In this document: piece after piece, positions 8,339-19,159 of the stretch | Layout: each line of letters begins with the position of its first letter | How positions within the stretch are numbered: position 1 is the stretch's first letter | Made by a program: the position numbers and the translations under genes | Assembly: GCA_902537845.1 (NCBI GenBank) | Contig: CACBDC010000004.1 | Location: 30,352-94,351, forward strand | Direction of reading: 5' to 3' | DNA length: 64,000 bases | Source of the DNA: an uncultured Pelagibacteraceae bacterium | GTDB lineage: Bacteria; Pseudomonadota; Alphaproteobacteria; Pelagibacterales; Pelagibacteraceae | The notes under the pieces: model-generated | Told to the model about the DNA's origin: nothing | What the model saw: only the letters and a program-made list of their open reading frames with translations | Database searches by the model: none

Positions 8339-9442
8339 ATGACAAAAAATAACTTAAAAATCGTAAAAACAGACGATAAGAAACAAAAGGAATTAAAAGA
8401 GAAAAGCAAATCTCTAGAAGCAGCTATTAGCCAAATAGATCAAAATTTCGGTAAAGGTTCAGTAATGAGACTAGGGCAACAACAAGCCTTAGATGTGGAA
8501 GCAATTTCCACAGGATCATTAAGCTTAGATTTAGCACTTGGAATAGGCGGTTTACCAAAAGGTAGAATTATTGAGATATATGGCCCTGAGTCATCGGGTA
8601 AAACCACATTAGCTTTACAAGTAGTAGCAGAAGCTCAAAAAGCTGGTGGTATTTGTGCATTTGTTGATGCTGAACATGCTATGGATCCAGTTTATGCAAA
8701 AAAACTCGGTGTAAAAACAGAAGAACTACTAATTTCACAACCTGACACTGGTGAACAAGCTTTAGAAATAACTGATACATTAATTAAATCAGGTTCTATT
8801 TCAGTTCTAGTTGTTGACTCAGTTGCAGCATTAACTCCAAAAGCTGAATTAGAGGGTGAAATGGGAGATCATCATGTTGGTTTACAATCTAGACTTATGA
8901 GCCAAGCTTTAAGAAAAATTACGGGCTCGGTGTCGAAATCAAATACAATGGTTATTTTTATTAACCAAATTAGGATGAAAATAGGTGTAATGTTTGGAAA
9001 TCCAGAGACAACATCTGGAGGAAATGCACTTAAGTTCTACTCTTCAGTGAGAATGGATATTAGAAGAATAGGAGCAATTAAGGAAAAAGATCAAATTATC
9101 GGTAACTCAACGAGAGTTAAGGTAATAAAAAACAAAGTTGCACCACCTTTTAAAGTAGTTGAATTCGATTTAATGTATGGAAAAGGGATTAGTAAATTAG
9201 GTGAACTGATTGATCTTGGTACAAAAGCTGGTGTAGTAGAAAAATCAGGTGCTTGGTATGCATATAAAGGAGAAAAAATCGGGCAAGGAAGAGAGAACGC
9301 AAAAGTCTTTCTCCAAAAAAATCCAACCGTTGCAGTAGAAATTGAAAAAATTATCAGAGATCAATCTTCTGCTATTAGCAAGGAGCTAGAAGGCAACCCT
9401 TCTCCTAAAGAAAAAATTAGCGATAAAAAAGACGAGGAATAA
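8339..9442 (+). CDS. recA: Recombinase A
   Basis: [44 protein letters not shown] and the rest of the RecA core. Confidence 0.99.
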   Translation: MTKNNLKIVKTDDKKQKELKEKSKSLEAAISQIDQNFGKGSVMRLGQQQALDVEAISTGSLSLDLALGIGGLPKGRIIEIYGPESSGKTTLALQVVAEAQKAGGICAFVDAEHAMDPVYAKKLGVKTEELLISQPDTGEQALEITDTLIKSGSISVLVVDSVAALTPKAELEGEMGDHHVGLQSRLMSQALRKITGSVSKSNTMVIFINQIRMKIGVMFGNPETTSGGNALKFYSSVRMDIRRIGAIKEKDQIIGNSTRVKVIKNKVAPPFKVVEFDLMYGKGISKLGELIDLGTKAGVVEKSGAWYAYKGEKIGQGRENAKVFLQKNPTVAVEIEKIIRDQSSAISKELEGNPSPKEKISDKKDEE

Positions 9443-9460
9443 CCTCTAGCCGTCACATTC

Positions 9461-9492
9461 AACGGGAAGTTTTATTTAAACTTCCCGTTTCC
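9461..9492 (+). terminator. Intrinsic terminator after recA
   Basis: AACGGGAAGT-TTTATTTAA-ACTTCCCGTTT, perfect 10-bp stem shortly after the recA stop. Confidence 0.8.
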
Positions 9493-9617
9493 CGTAAAAC
9501 ATCAACTCAGGATTGATAAAATCAATATTTTGTGTTTAGAAAATTAGTGACAAAAATAGCTGTGTACATTGTAGTTCAGATTGGTTTTAATTAGACATTA
9601 AATAAAAAGGGGGAAAC

Positions 9618-11171
9618 ATGAGTACACAACAAGCATCAAGCTCGAAAGTGTCTTCATCTTTAGATACCTCTCATTTGAAGGTTAAATTTCCATTTAAAGC
9701 TAAATATGGAAACTACATTAATGGAAAATTTGTAGAACCTAAATCTGGAAAGTATTTTGATAATACTACTCCTATCACTAATGAAGTTATCTGTAAGGTG
9801 CCACGATCGAACGAGAAAGACGTTGATTTCGCTCTAGACGCAGCCCACGCAGCATTTCCTGCATGGGGAAAAACATCAATCACAGAGAGATCAAATATTC
9901 TCTTAAAAATTGCTGATGTCATAGAGAAAAATCTAAACGTTTTAGCGACAGCAGAATGTTTAGACAATGGAAAGCCGATACGAGAATGTATGGCTGCAGA
10001 TTTGCCTTTAGTAATCGACCATTGGAGATATTTTGCAGGAGTAATAAGAGCAGAGGAAGGTTCAGTTGCTGAAATCAGTAACAGTGAATACTCTTACCAC
10101 ATACCCGAGCCATTGGGCGTAGTTGGTCAGATCATTCCATGGAACTTCCCTTTATTAATGGCTACATGGAAACTAGCTCCAGCTTTAGCAGCGGGAAATT
10201 GTGTAGTTTTAAAACCAGCTGAACAAACGCCAGCATCAATAATGCTTTTAATGGAACTTATTGGAGATCTATTACCAGCAGGTGTTGTTAACGTTGTAAG
10301 CGGATACGGTCTTGAAGCAGGTAAACCTCTGGCTTCTTCTAAAAGAATTAAGAAGATAGCTTTTACTGGTGAAACTACTACTGGACGTTTGATTATGCAG
10401 TACGCATCTCAAAACTTAATACCAATTACTTTGGAATTAGGTGGTAAATCTCCAAACATTTTCTTCGAAGATGTAATGTCAAAAGATGACGACTTCTTTG
10501 ATAAATGTTTAGAAGGTTTCGCTATGTTTACGCTTAACCAGGGAGAAGTTTGTACTTGTCCTAGCAGAGCCTTAATTCAAAAGTCAATCTATGATAAATT
10601 CATGGAGAAGGCGATAGCAAGAACTAAAGCGGTAAAACAAGACAATCCTTTAAAAATGGAAACTATGATTGGAGCTCAAGCTTCATTAGAACAAATGGAA
10701 AAAATTAAGTCTTACTTAGATTTAGGTAAGAAAGAGGGTGCCAAAGTTCTATGTGGTGGAAGCGCAGCAAAAATTAATAGTGGACTTGAGAAAGGAAACT
10801 ATATCCAGCCGACGATTTTCGAAGGCAAAAACAATATGCGAATATTCCAAGAAGAAATCTTTGGGCCAGTTGTATCAGTAACAACGTTTAAAGATGAGAA
10901 AGAGGCATTAGAAATAGCTAATGACACCCTTTACGGACTAGGAGCAGGTGTTTGGACAAGAGATGGAAACATCGCTTACAGAATGGGCAGAGGAATACAA
11001 GCGGGTAGAGTTTGGACGAACTGTTACCATGCATATCCAGCTCATGCTGCATTTGGCGGATATAAACAATCTGGTATCGGAAGAGAAACTCACAAAATGA
11101 TGTTAAATCATTATAGACAAGTGAAGAACCTACACGTGTCTTACAGTGAGAAAAAATTAGGCTTCTTTTAA
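9618..11171 (+). CDS. NAD-dependent aldehyde dehydrogenase (ExaC/AcoD-like)
   Basis: [66 protein letters not shown] catalytic Cys. Confidence 0.95.
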   Translation: MSTQQASSSKVSSSLDTSHLKVKFPFKAKYGNYINGKFVEPKSGKYFDNTTPITNEVICKVPRSNEKDVDFALDAAHAAFPAWGKTSITERSNILLKIADVIEKNLNVLATAECLDNGKPIRECMAADLPLVIDHWRYFAGVIRAEEGSVAEISNSEYSYHIPEPLGVVGQIIPWNFPLLMATWKLAPALAAGNCVVLKPAEQTPASIMLLMELIGDLLPAGVVNVVSGYGLEAGKPLASSKRIKKIAFTGETTTGRLIMQYASQNLIPITLELGGKSPNIFFEDVMSKDDDFFDKCLEGFAMFTLNQGEVCTCPSRALIQKSIYDKFMEKAIARTKAVKQDNPLKMETMIGAQASLEQMEKIKSYLDLGKKEGAKVLCGGSAAKINSGLEKGNYIQPTIFEGKNNMRIFQEEIFGPVVSVTTFKDEKEALEIANDTLYGLGAGVWTRDGNIAYRMGRGIQAGRVWTNCYHAYPAHAAFGGYKQSGIGRETHKMMLNHYRQVKNLHVSYSEKKLGFF

Positions 11172-11186
11172 CCAATAATATATAAT

Positions 11187-11211
11187 GGCCCATGATTCTA
11201 AATCATGGGCC
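11187..11211. repeat. Perfect 11-bp palindromic hairpin without a T-tract
   Basis: GGCCCATGATT-CTA-AATCATGGGCC between the aldehyde dehydrogenase and DUF779 genes. Confidence 0.85.
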
Positions 11212-11222
11212 GAAATATCGAA

Positions 11223-11579
11223 ATGAAAGTCTCTTTTACATTATCTGCAAAAAAATTGCTTAGTGAAATCAAAGAAGTTCATGGAGATGATCTTTTGTTT
11301 CACCAATCAGGTGGATGCTGTGATGGTAGCGCACCTATGTGTTTTCCAGCAAAAGAATACCAAGTGGGAAACAGTGACGTAAAATTGGGTGAAGTAGATG
11401 GAACCCCTTTTTATATGAATGAAGACCAATATGAAAAATGGAAACATACAGATCTGACAATCGATGCAGTTAAAGGAATTGGAGGTATGTTTTCCCTTGA
11501 TAATGGAACAGGACAAAGATTTTTAACAAAATCTGAAATTTGTGTCGTAGTAGACAACGATAAAAAAGCTACAAACTAA
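11223..11579 (+). CDS. DUF779 family protein
   Basis: VHGDDLLFHQSGGCCDGSAPMCFPAKEYQVGNSDVKLGEVDGTPFYMNEDQYEKW. DUF779 is commonly adjacent to aldehyde dehydrogenases. Start preferred at 11223 because listed start 11205 lies in the hairpin arm. Confidence 0.85.
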   Translation: MKVSFTLSAKKLLSEIKEVHGDDLLFHQSGGCCDGSAPMCFPAKEYQVGNSDVKLGEVDGTPFYMNEDQYEKWKHTDLTIDAVKGIGGMFSLDNGTGQRFLTKSEICVVVDNDKKATN

Positions 11580-11622
11580 TCTCTTTATAGACAAGTTCTG
11601 AAATATCTGTATTTAATTAAGT

Positions 11623-14298
11623 ATGGGCCAAATTTTACTTACTGATGTTAGAAGAAAATTCTTAGATTATTTTAAAAAAAACAATCATAAGATTGTGGAC
11701 TCTAGTAACCTAGTTCCAAATAATGACCCAACTCTCATGTTTACCAACTCTGGCATGGTTCAATTTAAAAATGTTTTTACTGGTTTAGAAAAAAGAGATT
11801 ACAAAACAGCCACAACATCTCAAAAATGTGTAAGAGCTGGAGGAAAACATAATGATTTAGAAAACGTAGGATATACACCAAGACACCATACTTTTTTTGA
11901 AATGTTGGGAAATTTCTCCTTTGGAGATTACTTTAAAGAGCAAGCAATTATTCATGCTTGGAATTTATTAACAAAAGATTTTCAGTTGCCCAAAGAAAAA
12001 CTTTCTGTAACGGTTTACCATGAAGATGAAGAGTCATTTAAACTTTGGAAAAAAATAGCAGGTTTAAGTGATGACAGAATAATAAAAATAGCTACTTCAG
12101 ATAACTTTTGGTCAATGGGGGATACGGGTCCATGTGGCCCTTGTTCAGAAATTTTTTACGATCATGGTGAAAAATTAAAAGGAGGACCTCCAGGAAGCCC
12201 AGATGAAGATGGAGATAGATTTATTGAGATATGGAATTTAGTATTTATGCAGTATGAGCAAATATCAAAAGATAAAAGAATAAATTTACCAAAACCATCA
12301 GTGGATACTGGAATGGGTCTTGAACGAATGACAGCTGTTCTTCAAGGGACCCATGATAATTATAAGATCGATCATTTTAAAAAAATTATGGGTGCATCTT
12401 CCGATTTGCTGAAGTCACCTATAAATGATTCAACTATTGCAAGTCACAGAGTTATTGCTGATCATTTGAGAGCTAGCAGTTTTTTAATTGCTGAGGGAAT
12501 ATTACCTTCTAATGAAGGAAGAGGATATGTTTTAAGAAGAATCATGAGACGTGGAATGAGACATGCTAATTCTTTAGGAAGCAAAGATCCTGTTTTTTAT
12601 AAATTATTTGATTTTTTGTTAAATGAAATGAAAAGCAGTTATCCAGAATTAATTACTGGTAAAGAGTTAATAATTGAGACTTTAAAAAATGAAGAAGAAA
12701 AATTTTCCTCTCTTTTGGAACGTGGAATGAAAATACTTGATGAAAATTTAACTACAGTTTTAAACAAAACCTTTCCAGGATCAACAGCATTTAAATTATA
12801 TGATACTTATGGTTTCCCTTTAGACCTAACCGCCGACATCTTAAAAGGGAAGGGAATTAAAGTAGATAATGTTGGTTTTGAAAAGGAGATGGAAAAAAGC
12901 AAAGCTCTTGCGCGAGCTAATTGGAAAGGATCAGGAGATAAGTCTGTTGAGGAAAGATGGTTCAAAACAAGAGAAGAAATTAATCCTACTGAATTTTTAG
13001 GTTATGAATTTGATAAAGCGGAAGGTGTTGTTATTAAAATTTCAAAAGATGGTAAATTTGTAGATTCAGCTGGCACAGGAGATGAGGTAGAAGTTATAAC
13101 AAATCAAACCCCATTTTACGGAGAGTCAGGAGGTCAAGTTGGTGACCAGGGTTATATTTTTAACTCAGAATGTAAAATAAAAATTGATGATACCCAAAAA
13201 AAAATGGGAGATTTATTTGTTCATTATGGAAAAATTGAAAAAGGCTCAATATCAATTGGGCAAAATGTTAATTTAGAAATAGATGTTTTAAAAAGAAATA
13301 ATTCTAAAGCCTATCATTCGGCAACTCATTTGTTACATGAGTCATTAAGAAGAACGTTAGGAAAACATGTCACTCAAAAGGGTTCGTTAGTATCACCAGA
13401 TAGGCTTAGATTTGATTTTAGTCATAATAAGCCTATTGAAAAAGAGGAAATGAAAAAAATAAATAATACTGTAAACGAAATTGTAGCTGGTTCTACTGAT
13501 GTACAAACAAGAATAATGACTCCTAAAGAAGCAGTAAGCATGGGCGCATTAGCATTATTTGGTGAAAAATATGGCGAAGAAGTGAGAGTAGTGTTTATGG
13601 GAAAGGAAAATAACGGCTTTTTCTCAACAGAATTGTGTGGAGGTACTCACGTTAAAAACACCAAAGAGGTTGGTAAATTCAAAGTTATTAGTCAGTCTTC
13701 GATCGCCTCAGGAGTCAGGAGAGTTGAGGCCTTAAGAGATAAACAATTAGAGGATTATGAAAAAACACAAAAACAAAATAAATCTCAAAAAGAGTCAAAC
13801 TTAAAAAATGAAATTACATTAATTAAAAAGGAATTACAAAAACTAAAAATAAAGCCTGATTATAAAGACAATTTAGATTTAATTGATAACTTGAAAAATT
13901 TAAATAAGCAGCTTCAAAAAGTAAAAATTGAAATTATTAAAAAAGATAAAAGTAAAAACATTATAAAGGATAAAAAAATTGGAAATATATTTATTCGAGA
14001 ACAAATTTTAAAAAATTTTCCACCTAAAGAATTAAGAGGAATTATTGATCAGGGTAAAAAAGAGATTAAATCAGGAGTCATAATAAGCATTTCTACTTTT
14101 GAGGGTAAAGTAGGAGTTGCTATAGGAGTTTCTCAAGATCTTACGACTAAATTTGATGCCGTTACACTTGTTAAGATCGCATCAGAAATTTTAGGAGGAA
14201 AAGGCGGAGGAGGAAGAAAAGATTTTGCTCAAGCCGGCGGTTTCGATCAAAGTAAAATTGAACAAGCTTTTGAGGCAGTCAGAAAAAAACTTAATTAA
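11623..14298 (+). CDS. alaS: Alanine--tRNA ligase
   Basis: [60 protein letters not shown]-terminal [13 protein letters not shown]. Confidence 0.99.
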   Translation: MGQILLTDVRRKFLDYFKKNNHKIVDSSNLVPNNDPTLMFTNSGMVQFKNVFTGLEKRDYKTATTSQKCVRAGGKHNDLENVGYTPRHHTFFEMLGNFSFGDYFKEQAIIHAWNLLTKDFQLPKEKLSVTVYHEDEESFKLWKKIAGLSDDRIIKIATSDNFWSMGDTGPCGPCSEIFYDHGEKLKGGPPGSPDEDGDRFIEIWNLVFMQYEQISKDKRINLPKPSVDTGMGLERMTAVLQGTHDNYKIDHFKKIMGASSDLLKSPINDSTIASHRVIADHLRASSFLIAEGILPSNEGRGYVLRRIMRRGMRHANSLGSKDPVFYKLFDFLLNEMKSSYPELITGKELIIETLKNEEEKFSSLLERGMKILDENLTTVLNKTFPGSTAFKLYDTYGFPLDLTADILKGKGIKVDNVGFEKEMEKSKALARANWKGSGDKSVEERWFKTREEINPTEFLGYEFDKAEGVVIKISKDGKFVDSAGTGDEVEVITNQTPFYGESGGQVGDQGYIFNSECKIKIDDTQKKMGDLFVHYGKIEKGSISIGQNVNLEIDVLKRNNSKAYHSATHLLHESLRRTLGKHVTQKGSLVSPDRLRFDFSHNKPIEKEEMKKINNTVNEIVAGSTDVQTRIMTPKEAVSMGALALFGEKYGEEVRVVFMGKENNGFFSTELCGGTHVKNTKEVGKFKVISQSSIASGVRRVEALRDKQLEDYEKTQKQNKSQKESNLKNEITLIKKELQKLKIKPDYKDNLDLIDNLKNLNKQLQKVKIEIIKKDKSKNIIKDKKIGNIFIREQILKNFPPKELRGIIDQGKKEIKSGVIISISTFEGKVGVAIGVSQDLTTKFDAVTLVKIASEILGGKGGGGRKDFAQAGGFDQSKIEQAFEAVRKKLN

Positions 14299-15505
14299 GT
14301 TTTTTCTTTAAATTTCCATCAATAGCTTCTAAAAATTGGTTGGTAGTTAAATATTTTGTTGATTTATCAATCAGGATAGCAAGGTCTTTTGTCATTGAAC
14401 CGCTCTCAACAGTTTCAACACAAACTTTTTCAAGAGATGAGGCAAACTTAATAAGTTCATTATTATTATCCAATTTACCTCTGTGAACTAAACCTCTAGT
14501 CCAAGCAAAAATTGAGGCTATTGGATTTGTAGAAGTTTCTTTTCCTTGTTGATGCATCCTGTAGTGTCTAGTCACCGTTCCGTGAGCAGCTTCTGACTCA
14601 ACAGTTTTTCCATCTGGGGTCATTAATACGCTTGTCATTAATCCCAAAGAACCAAACCCTTGAGCTACAGTATCTGACTGAACATCGCCATCATAGTTTT
14701 TACAAGCCCAAACGTAACCTCCATTCCATTTCATAGCACAAGCTACCATGTCATCAATTAATCTATGTTCATAAGTAATTTTTGCTGAGTCAAATTTGTT
14801 TTTAAATTCTTTTTCAAAAACTTCTTTAAATAGATCTTTAAAACGACCATCGTATGCTTTTAAAATTGTATTTTTCGTAGATAAATAAACTGGCCATTTT
14901 CTCTCCAGGCCATAATTCATACATGCTCTTGCGAAATTTTTTATAGAGTCATCTAAGTTATACATTGCTAAGGCTGTGCCCGGACCTGTAAAATTAAATA
15001 CTTCAAATTCTTTTTTATTTTTGCCATCTTTTGAAATCCATTTAATTTCCATTTTTCCCTCACCAGGAATTAAAAAATCAGTTGCACGATATTGATCACC
15101 AAAAGCATGTCTTCCAATTACAATTGGTTGTGTCCACCCTGGGACTAATTTAGGAACATTTTTACAAATAATCGGCTCTCTAAATACTGTACCACCTAAT
15201 ATATTTCTAATAGTGCCGTTGGGCGATCGCCACATTTTTTTTAGTTTAAACTCTTCTACTCTTGCTTCGTCTGGTGTGATAGTCGCACATTTTACTCCCA
15301 CGCCATGTTGCTTAATAGCATTTGCCGCATCTATTGTAATTTGGTCATCAGTTTTATCTCTACTCTCCATTCCAAGATCGAAGTATTTTAAGTCTATTTC
15401 TAAATAGGGTTTGATTAACTTTTCTTTAATAAAAGACCAAATAATCCTGGTCATTTCGTCACCGTCTAGCTCTACTACAGGATTTTTTACTTTAATTTTA
15501 ACCAT
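14291..15505 (-). CDS. icd: NADP-dependent isocitrate dehydrogenase
   Basis: [69 protein letters not shown]. Confidence 0.98.
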   Translation of the reverse strand: MVKIKVKNPVVELDGDEMTRIIWSFIKEKLIKPYLEIDLKYFDLGMESRDKTDDQITIDAANAIKQHGVGVKCATITPDEARVEEFKLKKMWRSPNGTIRNILGGTVFREPIICKNVPKLVPGWTQPIVIGRHAFGDQYRATDFLIPGEGKMEIKWISKDGKNKKEFEVFNFTGPGTALAMYNLDDSIKNFARACMNYGLERKWPVYLSTKNTILKAYDGRFKDLFKEVFEKEFKNKFDSAKITYEHRLIDDMVACAMKWNGGYVWACKNYDGDVQSDTVAQGFGSLGLMTSVLMTPDGKTVESEAAHGTVTRHYRMHQQGKETSTNPIASIFAWTRGLVHRGKLDNNNELIKFASSLEKVCVETVESGSMTKDLAILIDKSTKYLTTNQFLEAIDGNLKKKLN

Positions 15506-15569
15506 AAAATATAGATTGATTAACTGTGATTTTTATACATATTAAGAAAAAATTATCAAACTATTAATT

Positions 15570-16217
15570 ATGTTTAATACAATATTTCCAAAGATACATA
15601 AAGAAGGATACAAGTTTTTGGCTATTTCTATTATTGCCACTTTTATTGTTTTATTTTTTTCAAATTTCTTCGGAGTCTTATTCATAGTGATAACTATATG
15701 GGTCTATTACTTTTTCAGAGACCCCGATAGATATTCAATAAATGATGATAACTACCTAGTAAGTCCAGCAGATGGTTTAATTACTGATATTTCAGAAAAA
15801 TCTGGTCCAGAGGAATTAAGACTTGAAAATACATCATTCACAAAAGTAAGTGTTTTCATGAATGTATTTAACTGTCATGTTAATCGTGTACCTTCATCAG
15901 GAAAAGTAGAGGAAATTTTTTATAAACCTGGAAAATTTTTAAATGCATCTTTAGACAAAGCTAGTGAAGAAAATGAAAGAAATTATTTCAAAATAAAATT
16001 AAATAATGGAGAAGAAATTATAATTGTTCAAATTGCTGGATTGATAGCTAGAAGAATCGTTTGTGAAGTTGAACAAGGTCAAGATTTAAAACAAGGTGAA
16101 AGGATTGGGATGATAAGATTTGGAAGTAGAGTGGATATTTATTTTAAAAATAAAAAAGTCTTAGCTAAAATTGGTCAAAATGTGGTAGCGGGAGAAAGCT
16201 TATTAGCTTCTAACTAA
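15570..16217 (+). CDS. psd: Phosphatidylserine decarboxylase, short type
   Basis: YYFFRDPDRY, VSPADGLITDISE, VFMNVFNCHVNRVPSSGKVEEIFYKPGKF, RFGSRVDIYF. Confidence 0.95.
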   Translation: MFNTIFPKIHKEGYKFLAISIIATFIVLFFSNFFGVLFIVITIWVYYFFRDPDRYSINDDNYLVSPADGLITDISEKSGPEELRLENTSFTKVSVFMNVFNCHVNRVPSSGKVEEIFYKPGKFLNASLDKASEENERNYFKIKLNNGEEIIIVQIAGLIARRIVCEVEQGQDLKQGERIGMIRFGSRVDIYFKNKKVLAKIGQNVVAGESLLASN

Positions 16218-17008
16218 TGGAAGAAAATAAAAAATTTAAATTAGTTTCATCAAAAAAAACTAGATATTTACTTCCAAATATTTTGACTTTGGCTGGAGTT
16301 TGTTTAGGAATAAGTTCTATAAAGTTTTCAATCGATGGTAATTTTAGTTTAGCCGTTACTTTAATTTTATTTGCAGCAATTCTAGATGCTTTAGATGGAA
16401 GAATAGCTAGATTAATAAAAGGCACTTCTGAGTTTGGAAAAGAGCTGGACTCACTTACTGATTTTGTAAGCTTTGGGATTGCTCCAGTTTTTATTCTATA
16501 TTTTTGGGAATTAAATAATTACGGAAAATTAGGATGGGCTATAACACTTATTTATTCTGTTTGTTGCGTATTAAGATTGGCTAGGTTCAACTTAACAAAG
16601 ATAGACGAAGCACAACAATGGAAAAATAACTTTTTTGAGGGAGTTCCTTCACCAGCGGGTGGTTTATTAATTTTGATGCCTTTAATTTATGAATTAACTA
16701 ATTTAAATATTGGAATAAATGTTAAAAATATTACTCCATATTTAACAATATTAATTGCAATTTTATTAGTTAGTAAAATTCCAACTTTGGCACTAAAAAA
16801 AATAACTATTTCTCCCAAGGCAACAGTTTTTTTATTATTAGGAATTGGAATTATTTTTATAGCTTTACTTTTTTATACCCTTGAAACACTTTTAGTTTTC
16901 GGAATTATTTATTTATTATCAATACCTGCTAGTATACTTATCTATAGCTTTCAAAATAAAAAAAACCTAGAGAAAATATCTGAAGATAATCATGAAGATA
17001 TTTTATAA
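16217..17008 (+). CDS. pssA: CDP-diacylglycerol--serine O-phosphatidyltransferase
   Basis: CDP-alcohol motif DALDGRIARLIKGTSEFGKELDSLTDFVSFGIAP; adjacent to psd. Confidence 0.95.
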   Translation: MEENKKFKLVSSKKTRYLLPNILTLAGVCLGISSIKFSIDGNFSLAVTLILFAAILDALDGRIARLIKGTSEFGKELDSLTDFVSFGIAPVFILYFWELNNYGKLGWAITLIYSVCCVLRLARFNLTKIDEAQQWKNNFFEGVPSPAGGLLILMPLIYELTNLNIGINVKNITPYLTILIAILLVSKIPTLALKKITISPKATVFLLLGIGIIFIALLFYTLETLLVFGIIYLLSIPASILIYSFQNKKNLEKISEDNHEDIL

Positions 17009-17634
17009 TGAAAAAATCAAAAAGGTCTAAAAAAAGTAACACGTGGAAAATAAAACAACACAGAGACCAGTTCTTTAAGAAATCAAAAATACTAGGCTAT
17101 AGGTCTAGAGCTTCATTTAAATTAATCGAACTAAACAAAAAATTTAAATTTATAAAGGCGAATTCAAATTTACTTGATCTAGGATCTTCTCCTGGAGGAT
17201 GGTCTCAGGTAGCTAGTCAAATTATTACCAAAGGAAAAATAATGTCTATAGATATTAAAGACATGGAGACGGTAAAAAATGTTAAGTTTATCAAAAGAAA
17301 TTTCCTGAAGGATGAAGTACAAGATGAAGTTAAAAAATATTTCGAATCGAATTTAGATATTGTTTTGTCTGATATGGCCGCAGATACTACCGGAAATAAG
17401 TCTTTAGACTCAATAAGAACCAATCAATTATGTGCCCAAGTAATTAATTTTTCAAATAAAACTTTAAAACCTAAGGGTGTATTAGTCTCTAAATTGTTCA
17501 TGGGAGAAGATTTTATAGAGGTAAAAAACCTGGCAAAATCTTTATTTAAAAAAGTAAATTTTTATAAACCAGAATCTAGTAGAAAAGAGTCCAAAGAAAC
17601 TTATTTACATTGTGAAATTTTAAAGACTTTATAA
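17008..17634 (+). CDS. rlmE: 23S rRNA (uridine-2'-O-) methyltransferase, FtsJ/RrmJ family
   Basis: RSRASFKLIELNKKF, LLDLGSSPGGWSQVA, VLSDMAADTTGNKSLD. Confidence 0.93.
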   Translation: MKKSKRSKKSNTWKIKQHRDQFFKKSKILGYRSRASFKLIELNKKFKFIKANSNLLDLGSSPGGWSQVASQIITKGKIMSIDIKDMETVKNVKFIKRNFLKDEVQDEVKKYFESNLDIVLSDMAADTTGNKSLDSIRTNQLCAQVINFSNKTLKPKGVLVSKLFMGEDFIEVKNLAKSLFKKVNFYKPESSRKESKETYLHCEILKTL

Positions 17635-17660
17635 AAAATAATAATTGTATATAAGTATTT

Positions 17661-18740
17661 ATGGAAACTATTAGAGAAGCATTAACCTTTGATGACGTTT
17701 TGTTATTGCCAAAGTATTCTAGCGTTTTACCAGCTAACACGAATATAACTCTACAATTAACAAAAAAAATATCTTTAAAAGTACCTTTTATATCTTCCGC
17801 AATGGACACAGTGACAGAGTCCAAAATGGCAATAGCTATGGCGAGTGAGGGAGGAATAGGAATTATTCATCGAAATTTAGACATTAAAAATCAATCTAAA
17901 GAAGTAAAGAAAGTTAAAAACAAAAAATTATTTGTTGGAGCCGCAGTTGGCACTAACAAAGAAGATTTAGACAGAACAAGGGCATTAATTTCTAGTGGTG
18001 CAGATCTAATTGTAATTGATACAGCTCATGGTCACAGTGAAAAAGTTTTATACATCTTATCAAAGATAAAAAAAATTATAAATAAAATACCAATTTGTGT
18101 TGGAAATGTTGCAACTGGAGAAGCAGCTATAAAATTATATAATTCAGGAGCAGATATAATAAAAGTAGGAATCGGCCCTGGATCTATATGCACTACAAGG
18201 ATGGTAGCGGGTATAGGAGTGCCACAAATATCCGCAATCATGAATGTCAAAAAGGCATTAAGGAACAAAAAAGTAAAAATTATTTCTGACGGTGGTATCA
18301 AATTTTCAGGAGATATTGCAAAAGCATTAGCTGCTGGAGCAGATGCTATTATGATGGGATCTATTTTTGCTGGAACAGATGAAAGTCCTGGAAAAAAATT
18401 CAAGATAAAAGGCAAAATGTATAAGCAATATAGAGGTATGGGCTCAATAGGGGCAATGTTTGCTGGTTCAGCAAATAGATATTTTCAAAAAAATTTCAAA
18501 GACAAATCTAAATTTGTTCCAGAGGGAGTTGAAGGGCGAGTAGAATATAAAGGCAAAGTATCAAAAATAATCTATCAACTACAAGGTGGATTGAGATCTT
18601 CAATGGGATATATTGGAGCTAAAAATTTAAATGAAATTAATAAGAAAGCGAAATTTATCAAAATTACAAAAGCAGGTTTTTATGAAAGCATGGTACACAG
18701 CGTAGAAATGACACAAAAAACAATAAATTATAAATTATAA
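17661..18740 (+). CDS. guaB: IMP dehydrogenase lacking the CBS (Bateman) domain pair
   Basis: ALTFDDVLLLPKYS, SAMDTVTESKMAIAMASEGGIGIIHRN, VGIGPGSICTTRMVAGIGVPQ, RGMGSIGAM. Only 359 aa, with no CBS region between NQSKEVKKVK and KLFVGAAVG. Confidence 0.95.
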   Translation: METIREALTFDDVLLLPKYSSVLPANTNITLQLTKKISLKVPFISSAMDTVTESKMAIAMASEGGIGIIHRNLDIKNQSKEVKKVKNKKLFVGAAVGTNKEDLDRTRALISSGADLIVIDTAHGHSEKVLYILSKIKKIINKIPICVGNVATGEAAIKLYNSGADIIKVGIGPGSICTTRMVAGIGVPQISAIMNVKKALRNKKVKIISDGGIKFSGDIAKALAAGADAIMMGSIFAGTDESPGKKFKIKGKMYKQYRGMGSIGAMFAGSANRYFQKNFKDKSKFVPEGVEGRVEYKGKVSKIIYQLQGGLRSSMGYIGAKNLNEINKKAKFIKITKAGFYESMVHSVEMTQKTINYKL

Positions 18741-19159
18741 TGAAAAAATTTTTACACATCTTTTTTTTAATTTTATTTTTTCCAAACGTTTTATTTGCAA
18801 AATCAGAATATTTCAATCAAGGAGTGAAACTTTTTAATAAAGATAAATTTGAAGATGCAAAATTTAAATTTGAACAAGATATTGTTTTTAATCCCAAAAG
18901 TGAACTTTCGTATTTATATTTATCCAAAATCTTTAATAAACAAGAGAAAAGAAATCTAGAAGAGCAAAATTTAAAAACAGTTATGTTACTTAATCCAAAA
19001 AATGAAGAGGCGATTTATAATCTTGCAAAACTAAAATTAAAATCATCCGATTATAATAAAAGCAAAGAGTTAAATAATAGATTAAAATCTATTTGCAGTA
19101 ATTTTTGCGGTAAAAGTGAAAAATTAAGAGTCGAAATTGAAAATTTATCAAAAAAATAA
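18740..19159 (+). CDS. TPR-repeat secreted/periplasmic protein
   Basis: Signal-like N-terminus MKKFLHIFFLILFFPNVLFA followed by TPR-like helical repeats. Confidence 0.7.
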   Translation: MKKFLHIFFLILFFPNVLFAKSEYFNQGVKLFNKDKFEDAKFKFEQDIVFNPKSELSYLYLSKIFNKQEKRNLEEQNLKTVMLLNPKNEEAIYNLAKLKLKSSDYNKSKELNNRLKSICSNFCGKSEKLRVEIENLSKK

